Shown here in pieces: positions 1-8,466 of a stretch of 34,442 bases of DNA. The translations under genes were made by a program, and so were the position numbers. Below the pieces are notes generated by a model. That model saw only the letters and a list, made by a program, of their open reading frames with translations. It ran no database searches and had not been told where the DNA came from. How positions within the stretch are numbered: position 1 is the first letter of the stretch; each line of letters begins with the position of its first letter. The stretch lies in contig CALFUK010000098.1 in the NCBI GenBank assembly GCA_937929945.1, positions 1 to 34,442 on the forward strand, written 5' to 3'. Origin of the DNA: an uncultured Saprospiraceae bacterium. GTDB taxonomy: Bacteria > Bacteroidota > Bacteroidia > Chitinophagales > Saprospiraceae.

Positions 1-282
1 ATCCTCAAGATCGGTGCAGGTGATCGTGCTCATATCCAAGATCAGATGTCCCTCTGTCAGGGTGCTGTCTTGGAAGATTAATTTGCCAGACTGAGCTCGG
101 ACCTTTCCCTTGTGCTTACCCGTGATTTTAGCGGCTTCCCAGGCTACGTAACTATTGTCAAGAATCCGATAATTAATGATGTCTGGCGGCACCTCAGTTG
201 AGGTCTGAGCTATGATGCTGTATGATGTCACATTCATCATAAACAGCAGCAAAGGGAAGATAAAAACATTGTTATTTTTCAT
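1..282 (-). CDS. YceI-like secreted protein, 3' end beyond the window
   Basis: The reading frame starts at an ATG at 280-282 on the minus strand and runs open off the left edge, giving 94 residues of the N-terminus. It begins with a lysine, asparagines and a hydrophobic stretch ending near SIIAQ, which looks like a cleaved signal peptide. The mature part contains VAWEAAKITGKHKGKV, then a Ser-Gly-Lys-Leu-x-Phe strand, then GHLILDMSTITCTDLE. This matches the start of the YceI lipocalin-like fold (isoprenoid-binding family), whose usual pattern is a W..K..G.H.G strand, a G.l.f strand and a DM.SI...D strand. YceI proteins are periplasmic and probably bind polyisoprenoid lipids. The C-terminal two-thirds lie outside the window, so family membership rests on the first strands only. 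Confidence 0.72.
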   Translation of the reverse strand, partial: MKNNNVFIFPLLLFMMNVTSYSIIAQTSTEVPPDIINYRILDNSYVAWEAAKITGKHKGKVRAQSGKLIFQDSTLTEGHLILDMSTITCTDLED

Positions 283-438
283 TTTCAAAATGTTTGAGTT
301 TAGATAATTGAAATATCGGCGCTAAAATAATTAGCCTAAAAAATCAATCAAAAACTCAGAAAACACTTTAAAAAAATCTTAACGATTGGAACTGATGCGC
401 AGCTCACATCTAAATGATTATCAAGCGACCATTAGGTC

Positions 439-1998
439 TTATCTACTGGTCAACTCAATAAATGGACAGATGACCTCCTCTAAGGATATACCTCCATGTT
501 GGAAGGTATTGCGATAAAAATTATTGTAGTAATTATAGTTATTAGGGTATAGGAAATAGACATCAGGTTTGGCAAAAATGAACGAAGAGCTCACATTAGC
601 CTTGGGCAATCCCACTTTTTGAGGATCACTGATGGCCAATACATCCTTGTTCTGAAATTTGAGATTCCGCCCCATCTTATACCTTAGGTTAGTCGTCGTC
701 TCTCGATCGCCGACCACTTTCGATGGCTGATTCACTCTGATGGTACCATGATCTGTGGTCACGAAGAGCTGGATGTCCTTTTCTGCTATTTTCTGCAGTG
801 CCGCCCAGAGTGGACTATTGAGAAACCATGAGCGAGTCAGAGACCTGTAGGCCTTCTCATCTCCAGCCAGTTCCTTCAGCACTTCCATCTCAGTTCTGGC
901 GTGTGACATCATATCTATGAAGTTATAGACGATGATGGTCAGATCATTATTCAGATAGTTATATATGTTGTCGCTGAATTGCTTCGCTTTATGTGTGCTG
1001 GTCACCTTAATGTAGGCAGACTTCATGGTCGTCTTCATCACTCTCTTCACCAGCTTATCGAAGAGCTCCCCTTCGAAGTTATTCTTGCCTTCCTTCTCAC
1101 TGTCGAAGACCCACCATTCTGGATAGTGCTTATAGATATCGGAAGGCAGCATACCAGAAAAGATAGAATTACGCGAATACTGGGTACTGGTCGGCAAAAT
1201 GCTGTAAAAGTAATCCTCCTTCTCCACTCGAAAAGCACCAGTAATGATCGGCTCTATGATCTTCCATTGGTCGAAGCGGAGATTATCCAGCAGCAGGAAG
1301 AAGCTTGGCCTATCAGGGTCTAACTTAGGAAAGACTTTCTCTTTCATCAGCTGGTGAGACATCATCGGGCCATCTTCCTTACCCTCCATCCAGTCCTCAT
1401 AGTGCTTATTGATGAATTTATTAAACTCTGTATTGGCCTCACTCTTCTGCATGGCGAGAATCTCACCCATTTCCTGCGTATCTGAAGAATCCAGCTTCAA
1501 CTCCCAGCTGATAAGCTTCTTATATGTTTCCACCCACTCTTCATACGATAGACCACTATTAATGTCCATCAGAATCTGGCGAAACTCTATCTGATAGTCA
1601 GAGGCCGTCTTCTCACTGATGAGTCGCTTGTTATCGATGAGTTTTTTCAGGGTCAGTAGTAGTTGATTGGGATTGACAGGCTTGATGAGGTAGTCATCTA
1701 TCTCTGAGCCTATGGCCTCCTCCATCAGATTCTCTGCTTCATTTTTGGTGATCATCACGATGGGCATCCTGCTATCTACCTTCTTGATCCTGGTAAGTGT
1801 CTCCAGGCCAGTGAGTCCAGGCATGGATTCGTCTAAGAAGACGACGTCGATATCATTATGCTCAGCTAAGACATCGAGGGCATCGTGACCATTACTGACA
1901 GTCGTGACATCGTAGCCTTTCTTTTCCAGAAAGAATAATTGAGGCTTGAGTAGCTCGATTTCATCATCTGCCCATAGAATTTTGATCTTTTCGCCCAT
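439..1998 (-). CDS. porX: PorX-type response regulator with PglZ domain (T9SS regulator)
   Basis: This 519-residue protein has an N-terminal receiver domain (about residues 5-122) with the acidic pair D11/D12, phospho-acceptor D56 in VVFLDESMPG and the conserved Lys in YLIKPVNP (K106). A helical linker follows, then a large PglZ/alkaline-phosphatase-superfamily domain (about 200-510) with metal-site-like segments FFLLLDNLRFDQW and FVTTDHGTIRV. This architecture and length are those of PorX, the regulator paired with histidine kinase PorY that controls type IX secretion and gliding genes in Bacteroidota; its PglZ domain has been described as a phosphodiesterase acting on cyclic oligonucleotides. 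No kinase is adjacent, as is usual for porX. The T9SS-tagged protease at 23484-25118 is a plausible client of the system it controls. The start ATG lies directly before the receiver domain. Confidence 0.93.
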   Translation of the reverse strand: MGEKIKILWADDEIELLKPQLFFLEKKGYDVTTVSNGHDALDVLAEHNDIDVVFLDESMPGLTGLETLTRIKKVDSRMPIVMITKNEAENLMEEAIGSEIDDYLIKPVNPNQLLLTLKKLIDNKRLISEKTASDYQIEFRQILMDINSGLSYEEWVETYKKLISWELKLDSSDTQEMGEILAMQKSEANTEFNKFINKHYEDWMEGKEDGPMMSHQLMKEKVFPKLDPDRPSFFLLLDNLRFDQWKIIEPIITGAFRVEKEDYFYSILPTSTQYSRNSIFSGMLPSDIYKHYPEWWVFDSEKEGKNNFEGELFDKLVKRVMKTTMKSAYIKVTSTHKAKQFSDNIYNYLNNDLTIIVYNFIDMMSHARTEMEVLKELAGDEKAYRSLTRSWFLNSPLWAALQKIAEKDIQLFVTTDHGTIRVNQPSKVVGDRETTTNLRYKMGRNLKFQNKDVLAISDPQKVGLPKANVSSSFIFAKPDVYFLYPNNYNYYNNFYRNTFQHGGISLEEVICPFIELTSR

Positions 1999-2180
1999 TA
2001 GTGTCTTTAATTGTGATATTGATAAATGATGAAACGCTTACTGCTATAATCCAGATGACCAGATGAAATAGTGTATTGGATGTAATCCCTCCTTAGATCA
2101 GTGTAAAATATAGCTCGACTCGATAAATTTAAGCTCGCTTATCAGAACGTGCTCAAAGTCTTAGTTATTTTCACAGCCTG

Positions 2181-3371
2181 ATGAATAAAAAGAAAATCTT
2201 CAATGATCCAGTCTATGGCTTTATCAAGTATCCTTTTGATATCCTGTATGACCTAATTAATCATCCCTATTTTCAGCGATTGCGACGGATATCGCAGATG
2301 GGACTCTCCCATTATGTCTATCCTGGAGCCTTGCACACCAGATTTCATCATGCACTGGGAGCGCTGCATCTGATGACCCGAGCCATACAGGTCCTACGAT
2401 ACAAAGGCATCGAAGTCAGTGAGGAGGAGTATCGCGCCGTGTGCATCGCTATCCTGCTGCATGATATAGGTCACGGCCCCTACTCTCATGCCTTAGAAGG
2501 TAAAATCATCAAGGTCCATCATGAAGTGCTCTCGCTGAGGTATATGGAGATCCTCAATGAAGAATTTGGTGGAGAGCTCTCCCTCGCCATCCGCATATTT
2601 AAGAACGACTACGAAAAGCAGTTTTTGGGGCAGCTGGTCTCTGGGCAGCTGGATATGGACCGAATGGACTATCTGAATCGAGACAGTTTTTTCACTGGTG
2701 TGGCTGAGGGAGTGATCGGGTATGATCGGATTATAGAGATGCTCAATGTCAGAAATGACCAATTAGTCATCGAAGAAAAAGGATTTTATTCGATAGAAAA
2801 ATTTTTAATTGCTCGTAGAATCATGTACTGGCAGGTATATCTACATAAAGCCTCTGTAGCTGCTGAGCAGATGCTGGTGCTCTTCTTTGAGCACATGAAA
2901 AAGGAAGAATTACCCATCTCATCACAGCCTTTAAGTTATTTTTTAAGCTTTGATAATCAACATATTACGAAAAAAACGATACATCAGCATAGCCTGATCG
3001 ATGATTCTGACATGATCTTTGCAGTAAAAGAATTACAGTTCCAACCTGAAAGAGTCATATCGATCCTATCCGACTCTATACTCAATCGAAAAATTTTTAA
3101 ATGTCATGTTAGCAATGCTCCCTATAATAGTGACTTCAAGGAGAATATCCGTCAGAAAGTTGTAGAACATTATAATGTGGCACCTTCCGACGCTTCTAAA
3201 TTAATCAGCGAAGGAAAAGAGGATAAAATAGCATATGATCAGGGTAAAAAGGAAATATTAATACTAAAAAAGGATGATTCAATTATAAAGTTCTCAGATT
3301 CATCGGAATTTATGATTGAAAAGAAAAATACTGTGAAGTACTTTCTATGTCATCCTAAATTATTGTGTTAA
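2181..3371 (+). CDS. HD-superfamily phosphohydrolase (dGTPase/SAMHD1-like)
   Basis: The 396-residue product carries the HD metal site in order: H56 in TRFHHALG, H94-D95 in LLHDIGHGPYSH, and an aspartate in SGQLDMDRMDYL (about 158-160), followed by RDSFFTGV. This H...HD...D arrangement and the N-terminal DPVYGFIKYP segment are typical of the COG1078 HD phosphohydrolases that occur in nearly all Bacteroidota, commonly beside lpxD. They resemble dNTP triphosphohydrolases, but their substrate is mostly unproven. The C-terminal 120 residues are charged and less conserved. The gene is divergent from porX across a 182 bp spacer and stands alone, since the next gene begins 86 bp downstream with a different codon style. 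Function beyond metal-dependent phosphohydrolase is inference. Confidence 0.85.
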   Translation: MNKKKIFNDPVYGFIKYPFDILYDLINHPYFQRLRRISQMGLSHYVYPGALHTRFHHALGALHLMTRAIQVLRYKGIEVSEEEYRAVCIAILLHDIGHGPYSHALEGKIIKVHHEVLSLRYMEILNEEFGGELSLAIRIFKNDYEKQFLGQLVSGQLDMDRMDYLNRDSFFTGVAEGVIGYDRIIEMLNVRNDQLVIEEKGFYSIEKFLIARRIMYWQVYLHKASVAAEQMLVLFFEHMKKEELPISSQPLSYFLSFDNQHITKKTIHQHSLIDDSDMIFAVKELQFQPERVISILSDSILNRKIFKCHVSNAPYNSDFKENIRQKVVEHYNVAPSDASKLISEGKEDKIAYDQGKKEILILKKDDSIIKFSDSSEFMIEKKNTVKYFLCHPKLLC

Positions 3372-3456
3372 ATTTACATCCCCTTATCTTTTATAAACGA
3401 TTATTTATTTTTCAAATATCAAAAAGTTTTCATTCATTAAAATTCTATCAGTGACT

Positions 3457-5532
3457 ATGAGAAAAATTAGCCTATTAATTACTGTGATGATGTTAGGCGC
3501 TGTCATAGCAATCGCACAACCAGAATCAGGAATGCCTTCTGAGCCAGGTAAGTGTTATGCTAAGTGTCTAATTCAAGATCAGTACGAAACCGTAACTGAG
3601 GAAGTGCTTATTAAAGCAGCTTCTTCCAGAGTAGAGGTCGTACCTGCTACTTACGAGACTGTCAGCGAGCAAGTTCTAGCTAAAGAAGCTGGAAGTTCGG
3701 TCTCCATCAATCCTGCTTCGTTCGAGACTATGTCTGAGCAAGTATTAGCTAAAGAAGCTGGTACGAGACTAAGTGTAGTTCCTGCGCAGTTTGAGAAAGT
3801 ATCTGAGCAAGTATTGTCTAAAGAAGCTGGAAATGCCCTAAGAGCCGTTCCTGCACAATTTGAGACAGTATCTGAGCAAGTACTTGTCAAAGAAGCTGGA
3901 ACATCACTATCTATTACACCTGCTTCCTTCGAGACAATGTCTGAGCAAGTACTGGTACAAGAAGCTTCTACAAGAATAGAAGTTGTCCCAGCTACATTCG
4001 AGACTGTATCTGAGCAAGTACTAGTAAAAGATGCGTACACGACTCTTAGAGTCGTACCTGCACAGTACGAGACTGTATCTGAGCAAGTATTGGTACAAGA
4101 AGCTTCTACTCAAATCAGAACTATCCCAGCTCAATATGAGACTGTGTCTGAGCAAGTATTAGTTAAAGATGCTTACACGACTCTTAGAGTCGTACCTGCA
4201 CAGTACGAGACTGTATCTGAGCAAGTATTAGTAAAAGATGCTTACACGACTCTTAGCCCAGTACCTGCTCAATTCGAGACAGTCACTGAGCAAGTATTAG
4301 TGAAAGAAGCTTCTTCAAGAATCGAAAGAAGACCTGCTAAGTATGAGACACAATCAGAGCAAATGCAAGTTGCACCTGCATCTACAAAGTGGGTTAAGAA
4401 AAAAGCGGACAGAAACTGTCTTTCAGCTGATCCTAACGACTGCTTAGTATGGTGTCTGGTAGAAGTACCTGCTCAATTCAGAACAGTAACAAAGCAAGTA
4501 AGAGTCGGATGTGATGATGGCTACACAGATAATGGAGATGACTGTACTAGAGTAATCGAAATTCCTGCTGAGTACTCACAGAGAACATACCAAAAGTTAG
4601 TTTCTCCTGCATCTTCTAATTCTAATACTGTACCTGCTAAGTACACGACAAGAACTTTCCAGAAGCTGGTTACTCCAGCGACGACTGAGTCTGTCACTGT
4701 ACCTGCTAAGTATGAGAATAGATCATACCAGAAGCTTGTATCTCCTGCGACCACTGAGTCTGTAGATATTCCAGCTAAGTATGAGACGAGAACTTACCAG
4801 AAATTAGTGACACCTGCTACTACTGAGTCAGTCACTGTTCCTGCAAGTTACACGACAAGATCATACAAGAAGGTAGCTTCTCCTGCGACAACAAGAGTTG
4901 TAGACATTCCTGCTAAGTATGAGAATAGGTCTTACCAAAAACTGGCTAACGATGCTGCTGCAAACTCAACAGACATCGCTGCTAAGTACACGACAAGATC
5001 ATACAAGAAGCTTGCATCTCCTGCGACAACAGAAGCTACGGAGATACCTGCTCAATACACGACAAGATCATACCAGAAGCTAACGCAAGATGCGACTGCT
5101 AACTCTGCTGATATCCCAGCTAAGTACGAAAACAGAACGTACCAGAAATTAGCTCAGGATGCAACTGCTAATACGACTGATATCGACGCAAGATATGAGA
5201 ACAGATCGTATAAGAAGCTTGCTAACGCTGCATCTACTAACACCATCGACGTACCTGCTAAGTACAACACTGTGTCAAGAAGACAATTAGTGAAAGAAGG
5301 TGGATTCACAGAGTGGAGAGAAGTAGTATGTGCTGATAACATCACAGCTGACCTTGTAAGAAGAGTGCAGAGTGCTCTTATTTCAAGAGGTTATGATGTA
5401 GGTGCTGCAGGTGCAGATAACCAATTAGGTGCTGCAACTAAAGCTGCTTTAGTGAAGTTCCAGAGAGACAACGGACTACCTGTTGGAGCTATGGACTTCG
5501 AAACGCTAAAAGCGCTTGGAGTACGTCAGTAA
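3457..5532 (+). CDS. Secreted two-array 23-residue repeat protein with C-terminal peptidoglycan-binding domain
   Basis: The 691-residue product starts at ATG 3457; a GTG two codons upstream (3451) is less likely. A signal peptide (MRKISLLITV... ending near AIAQ) leads to C33 and C37. Array 1 (residues 63-292) is ten units of exactly 23 residues with consensus PAQYETVSEQVLVKEA plus seven variable residues, with a degenerate unit before and after. A joint at about 316-369 holds C321, C329, C333, C352 and C363. Array 2 (370-599) is ten more 23-residue units with consensus PAKYENRSYQKLVSPATTES plus three. Residues 628-690 form a PG_binding_1-like domain (VRRVQSALISRGYDVG, ATKAALVKFQRDNG) after C625. 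The cysteines total eight, consistent with disulfides in an exported protein. Codon use is skewed to AGA, GCT, CCT and GTA, unlike the neighbours, as in highly expressed genes. It probably anchors to the cell wall; the exact role is unknown. Confidence 0.85.
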   Translation: MRKISLLITVMMLGAVIAIAQPESGMPSEPGKCYAKCLIQDQYETVTEEVLIKAASSRVEVVPATYETVSEQVLAKEAGSSVSINPASFETMSEQVLAKEAGTRLSVVPAQFEKVSEQVLSKEAGNALRAVPAQFETVSEQVLVKEAGTSLSITPASFETMSEQVLVQEASTRIEVVPATFETVSEQVLVKDAYTTLRVVPAQYETVSEQVLVQEASTQIRTIPAQYETVSEQVLVKDAYTTLRVVPAQYETVSEQVLVKDAYTTLSPVPAQFETVTEQVLVKEASSRIERRPAKYETQSEQMQVAPASTKWVKKKADRNCLSADPNDCLVWCLVEVPAQFRTVTKQVRVGCDDGYTDNGDDCTRVIEIPAEYSQRTYQKLVSPASSNSNTVPAKYTTRTFQKLVTPATTESVTVPAKYENRSYQKLVSPATTESVDIPAKYETRTYQKLVTPATTESVTVPASYTTRSYKKVASPATTRVVDIPAKYENRSYQKLANDAAANSTDIAAKYTTRSYKKLASPATTEATEIPAQYTTRSYQKLTQDATANSADIPAKYENRTYQKLAQDATANTTDIDARYENRSYKKLANAASTNTIDVPAKYNTVSRRQLVKEGGFTEWREVVCADNITADLVRRVQSALISRGYDVGAAGADNQLGAATKAALVKFQRDNGLPVGAMDFETLKALGVRQ
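3643..4332 (+). repeat. Coding tandem repeat array 1, 10 x 69 bp
   Basis: Ten in-register 69 bp units, each encoding PA-[QTS]-[YF]-E-[TK]-[VM]-[ST]-E-Q-V-L plus a variable tail. Most units differ by many synonymous changes, so the array is old. However, a stretch of over 50 bases is identical between about 4036-4090 and 4174-4228, exactly two units (138 bp) apart, showing a recent duplication or conversion of a two-unit block. Net charge per unit is slightly negative. Confidence 0.95.
4564..5253 (+). repeat. Coding tandem repeat array 2, 10 x 69 bp
   Basis: Ten in-register 69 bp units encoding P-A-K-Y-[TE]-[TN]-R-[ST]-Y-[QK]-K-L plus a variable tail rich in Ala, Thr and Asn. The period matches array 1, but the strand motif changes from ETVSEQVL to ENRSYQKL, making the units neutral to basic. 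Both arrays have exactly ten full units (690 bp each). Confidence 0.95.
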
Positions 5533-5555
5533 TCACTGATCTATAAAATTTATCT

Positions 5556-5592
5556 AAGCCCTGATGGAGTCGTATCCATCAGGGCTTTTTTT
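5556..5592 (+). terminator. Rho-independent terminator of the repeat-protein gene
   Basis: A perfect 13 bp stem (AAGCCCTGATGGA paired with TCCATCAGGGCTT) with a 6-base loop runs into seven T residues, starting 24 bases after the stop codon. This is the strongest terminator in the window and fits a single, strongly transcribed gene. Confidence 0.93.
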
Positions 5593-5674
5593 ATGCATCA
5601 TACTGAGGTATAACCATTCCAATTCTACTAACTTCAGTCTTATATCATACCTTACAGAGTAAGTAAACAGTCTT

Positions 5675-5893
5675 ATGAGAAGTAGTCACCAATGTCCTAA
5701 ATGTAGCTCAACAGAAATATCCACAATATCAATATCACTTGGAGCTCCGTAAGGCTTCCAGTGATCAGGCTTGATCACATATAAATATATCTGCACATCA
5801 TGTGGTTACACAGAAGACTGGATCAATAAAAGAAAAGACTTAGATACAATTAAAGATAAATACGGTACAAACGACTTTGAACAGTTCGTATAA
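5675..5893 (+). pseudogene. Small zinc-ribbon protein gene interrupted by two in-frame stop codons
   Basis: From ATG 5675 one frame reads MRSSHQCPKCSSTEIS... then TAA at 5750-5752, four codons on TGA at 5762-5764, and then YKYICTSCGYTEDWINKRKD to a final TAA at 5891-5893. Both halves of a zinc ribbon are intact (C7-x2-C10 and C40-x2-C43), as is the family-like ending DLDTIKDKYG. Small zinc-ribbon proteins with CPKC at the start and C.SCGYTE.WI at the end, about 70 residues long, are common in Bacteroidota. Each stop is one substitution from a sense codon (for example Tyr and Trp), and there is no frameshift or deletion, so the lesion is recent, or the gene is read through, or the bases are sequence errors. 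The second stop sits in a 7 bp inverted repeat (GTGATCA, GGCT loop, TGATCAC, 5761-5778). Confidence 0.7.
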
Positions 5894-5914
5894 GATAATA
5901 ATTTAATAAATTTG
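5885..5914 (+). promoter_or_regulatory. Probable glyA promoter (Bacteroidota -33/-7 type)
   Basis: A perfect TAnnTTTG -7 element (TAAATTTG, 5907-5914) is preceded at 18 bases by TTCG (5885-5888), one base off the TTTG -33 consensus. Transcription would start near 5921, about 43 bases before the glyA ATG. The -33 box overlaps the last codons of the zinc-ribbon pseudogene. Confidence 0.5.
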
Positions 5915-5963
5915 CACCATAATTCAATCTACTACCTAACCTAGCGATAAAGCCAGAGAACTA

Positions 5964-7247
5964 ATGGACAAGATATTTGACCTCATCAAACAAGAAGAAC
6001 AAAGACAAGCACACGGTATCGAGCTGATCGCTTCAGAGAATTTCTGTAGTCGAGCAGTCATCGACGCCATGGGATCCTGCCTGACGAATAAATATGCGGA
6101 AGGCTACCCTGGCAAACGCTACTACGGTGGATGCGAAGTGGTCGATGTGATAGAGCAGATGGCTATTGATCGACTGAAAGAGCTATTCGGTGCAGCTTAT
6201 GCCAATGTGCAGCCACACTCAGGCGCACAGGCGAATGCCGCCATCTTCTTAGCTCTTCTGCAACCTGGAGATGCGATTTTAGGTTTTGACCTTTCACACG
6301 GGGGGCACCTCTCACACGGTTCTCCAGTGAATTTTTCTGGGAAAGTCTATAGTCCATACTTCTATGGCGTAGAGAAGGAGACTGGCATCATTGATATGGA
6401 TAAGGTACATGCGCTGGCCAAAGAGCATCAGCCTAAACTAATCGTCTGCGGCGCCTCAGCTTACTCCAGAGACTGGGACTACGTTCGGTTCAGAGCCATC
6501 GCTGATGAAGTGGGCGCGCTCCTTCTTGCTGATATAGCACATCCTGCAGGGCTGATAGCGGCTAAGCTGCTGAATGATCCTCTACCCCACTGTCATATCG
6601 TAAGCTCCACGACACATAAGACCCTGAGAGGCCCCAGAGGCGGGATCATTATGATGGGCGAGAACTTCGAAAATCCATGGGGCAGAACCACTAAGAAAGG
6701 CAATCCAATCATGATGTCATCAGTAATGAATAGCGCCGTATTCCCCGGTATGCAAGGTGGACCACTGGAGCACGTCATCGCAGCAAAAGCCATCGCTTTC
6801 TCCGAGGCCAATTCAGAAGCTTTCAGAGTATATGGCAAGCAAGTCGTGGCCAATGCTCAAGTCATGGCAGATGCTTTCACAGAGAAGGGCTATAAGATCA
6901 TCTCAGGAGGGACAGACAATCACCTGATGCTGATCGATCTGCGATCTAAAGGCATCACAGGTAAAGAAGCTGAAAACACTTTAGTCAGAGCTGACATTAC
7001 CATCAATAAGAACATGGTGCCATTCGACGATAAAAGTCCATTCGTGACGTCTGGCATGAGGATCGGTACTGCTGCCATCACCACCAGAGGGCTCATAGAA
7101 AATGACTGCGCCGAAGTAGTGGAATGGATAGACTACGTGCTCTCAGACATCAATGACGAAGGCAGAATCAAAGATATCAGAGCCAAAGTGAATGCAAAGA
7201 TGTCAGCGTACTCTCTGTACCATGATCAAGTGTTAGAGGCAGTGTAA
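5964..7247 (+). CDS. glyA: Serine hydroxymethyltransferase
   Basis: The 427-residue product interconverts serine and glycine with transfer of a one-carbon unit to tetrahydrofolate, feeding purine, thymidylate and methionine synthesis. Family landmarks are all present: [12 protein letters not shown] near the N-terminus, [16 protein letters not shown] (about 41-56), PHSGAQAN (84-91), the cofactor aspartate in [11 protein letters not shown], and the PLP lysine K219 in [14 protein letters not shown]. Length is normal for bacterial GlyA. The gene is monocistronic, with its own promoter-like element upstream, and ends one base before the stop of the convergent TruA-GNAT gene. Cytoplasmic. Confidence 0.98.
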   Translation: MDKIFDLIKQEEQRQAHGIELIASENFCSRAVIDAMGSCLTNKYAEGYPGKRYYGGCEVVDVIEQMAIDRLKELFGAAYANVQPHSGAQANAAIFLALLQPGDAILGFDLSHGGHLSHGSPVNFSGKVYSPYFYGVEKETGIIDMDKVHALAKEHQPKLIVCGASAYSRDWDYVRFRAIADEVGALLLADIAHPAGLIAAKLLNDPLPHCHIVSSTTHKTLRGPRGGIIMMGENFENPWGRTTKKGNPIMMSSVMNSAVFPGMQGGPLEHVIAAKAIAFSEANSEAFRVYGKQVVANAQVMADAFTEKGYKIISGGTDNHLMLIDLRSKGITGKEAENTLVRADITINKNMVPFDDKSPFVTSGMRIGTAAITTRGLIENDCAEVVEWIDYVLSDINDEGRIKDIRAKVNAKMSAYSLYHDQVLEAV

Positions 7248-7248
7248 A

Positions 7249-8466
7249 CTACACTTCTTCATCGCTGGTTTTCTCGATTGATTTTTCCATCCAGATGATG
7301 CGATCATCAGCTGTCGCTCTATCTTCTAAGTGAGTGATATCAAATCCATTGCCGAGTGCGAATCGCTGCATCGCTTTTAAATGATTCCGAGTCTTGCATC
7401 TGATGGAAGTATAGCCTTGCTCTACAGCCCATATCTCCTGCCGCTCAGCTAGACGCTGAGCGATGTGAAGCCTCCTGAATGATGGCAATACAGCACCCAT
7501 CCAGCTATAAAAAGACCCATCAGCATCACGCTCATAGCCCACTTTGAAGCCGACGGGCTGATCTTCTTTATAAGCGACGAGAATGAGATGATTGGCACCC
7601 GTCAGCCTCTTACGATACTCAGCTGCTTCGTAGGGCTCTTTAAACTCAGGTATCTGTCCAGATACACGCACTAGCTCCTCGATGCTACCCTCTCTTACTT
7701 CTATGCCGCTCACGTGACCTCTTGTATCGTAAGGATACTTTATGTCCACCAGAGTCAAGCCTTGTGCTGGGACTGCCCAGTCACGATTAAGTCGCTTCCG
7801 CTCTCGAAGAGCGGTGGCTACTTCGTCGTAGTCTAGTTTATCCAATGCCAGATTAATACACATGCCTACGATGAGGCGCACCATGCCCCTGAGGAATCGA
7901 TTGGCCGTGACTCGATACTGGAGCGCATCATAGTCAGTCCAGATCCATTGGCTTTCCTTGATCTGGCAGATGGTGGTCTTCACATCAGTTTTGGACTTGC
8001 AGAAGGTATAGAAGTCCTCGTACTCATACAAGAGGTGAGCAGCTCGATTCAGCTTATCTATGTCCAATCGGTGAATCTGCGGGTAAGCAAAAGCAAATTC
8101 ATGGTGAAACGAATCTTTGATGCCATTAATCCGATACTCATATGACCTGGAATAGGCGTTGAATCTGGAATGCCTCGTCCGGTCCACTTCAAATATGTCA
8201 TGGATGGTGATGTCTTGGGATACGATGTGATTGAGCTTAAACACCAAATCAATAACTAACTCATCCTGCAAATCAAAATGGGCGATGTAGTCGCGGCTGT
8301 GTACTCCAGAATCAGTCCGGCCACAGCCTACGATATTCACCTTGTACTTGAAGAGCAGCTGGAAGGCATCTTCTATTTCTTCTTGTACGGTGTGCGCATT
8401 TGATTGGCGCTGCCAGCCGCTGAAGTTAGTCCCCTTATATGAAAGACGGATGAAATATCTATGCAT
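7249..8466 (-). CDS. truA: TruA tRNA pseudouridine synthase fused to a GNAT acetyltransferase domain
   Basis: The 405-residue product is about 150 residues longer than ordinary TruA. Residues 1-246 are TruA: RYFIRLSYKGTNFSGWQRQ at the start, catalytic D52 in GCGRTDSGVHS, the RFNAYSRSYEYRI segment, and NRFLRGMVRLIVG. TruA makes pseudouridine at positions 38-40 of tRNA anticodon arms. Residues about 255-397 look like a GNAT domain: LILVAYKEDQPVGFKVGY, then LPSFRRLHIAQRLAERQEIWA in place of the R/Q-x-x-G-x-G/A acetyl-CoA loop helix, then a C-terminal strand and GNGF. I start at ATG 8464-8466; a TTG two codons upstream is possible. The frame is continuous through the junction, so this is a genuine fusion. 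Whether the GNAT part is active is uncertain, as its acetyl-CoA loop is atypical (FRRLHIA). Confidence 0.92.
   Translation of the reverse strand: MHRYFIRLSYKGTNFSGWQRQSNAHTVQEEIEDAFQLLFKYKVNIVGCGRTDSGVHSRDYIAHFDLQDELVIDLVFKLNHIVSQDITIHDIFEVDRTRHSRFNAYSRSYEYRINGIKDSFHHEFAFAYPQIHRLDIDKLNRAAHLLYEYEDFYTFCKSKTDVKTTICQIKESQWIWTDYDALQYRVTANRFLRGMVRLIVGMCINLALDKLDYDEVATALRERKRLNRDWAVPAQGLTLVDIKYPYDTRGHVSGIEVREGSIEELVRVSGQIPEFKEPYEAAEYRKRLTGANHLILVAYKEDQPVGFKVGYERDADGSFYSWMGAVLPSFRRLHIAQRLAERQEIWAVEQGYTSIRCKTRNHLKAMQRFALGNGFDITHLEDRATADDRIIWMEKSIEKTSDEEV

Noticed and set aside
439-1998. PglZ domain as a sign of a BREX phage-defence system
   Set aside because: The PglZ domain is fused to a receiver domain at PorX length, and no BREX partner genes are present.
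3651-4040. Long antisense open frames within the repeat gene (also 4521-4754)
   Set aside because: They mirror the 69 bp coding repeats on the opposite strand and have no independent protein features.
3643-5253. Direct repeats resembling a CRISPR or minisatellite array
   Set aside because: The 69 bp units stay in one reading frame, vary mainly at synonymous sites and encode a clear protein repeat. There are no spacers.
5762-5778. Selenocysteine insertion at the TGA of the zinc-ribbon gene
   Set aside because: The nearby TAA stop needs a separate explanation, the dyad contains the TGA instead of following it, and the homologous position is not a cysteine.
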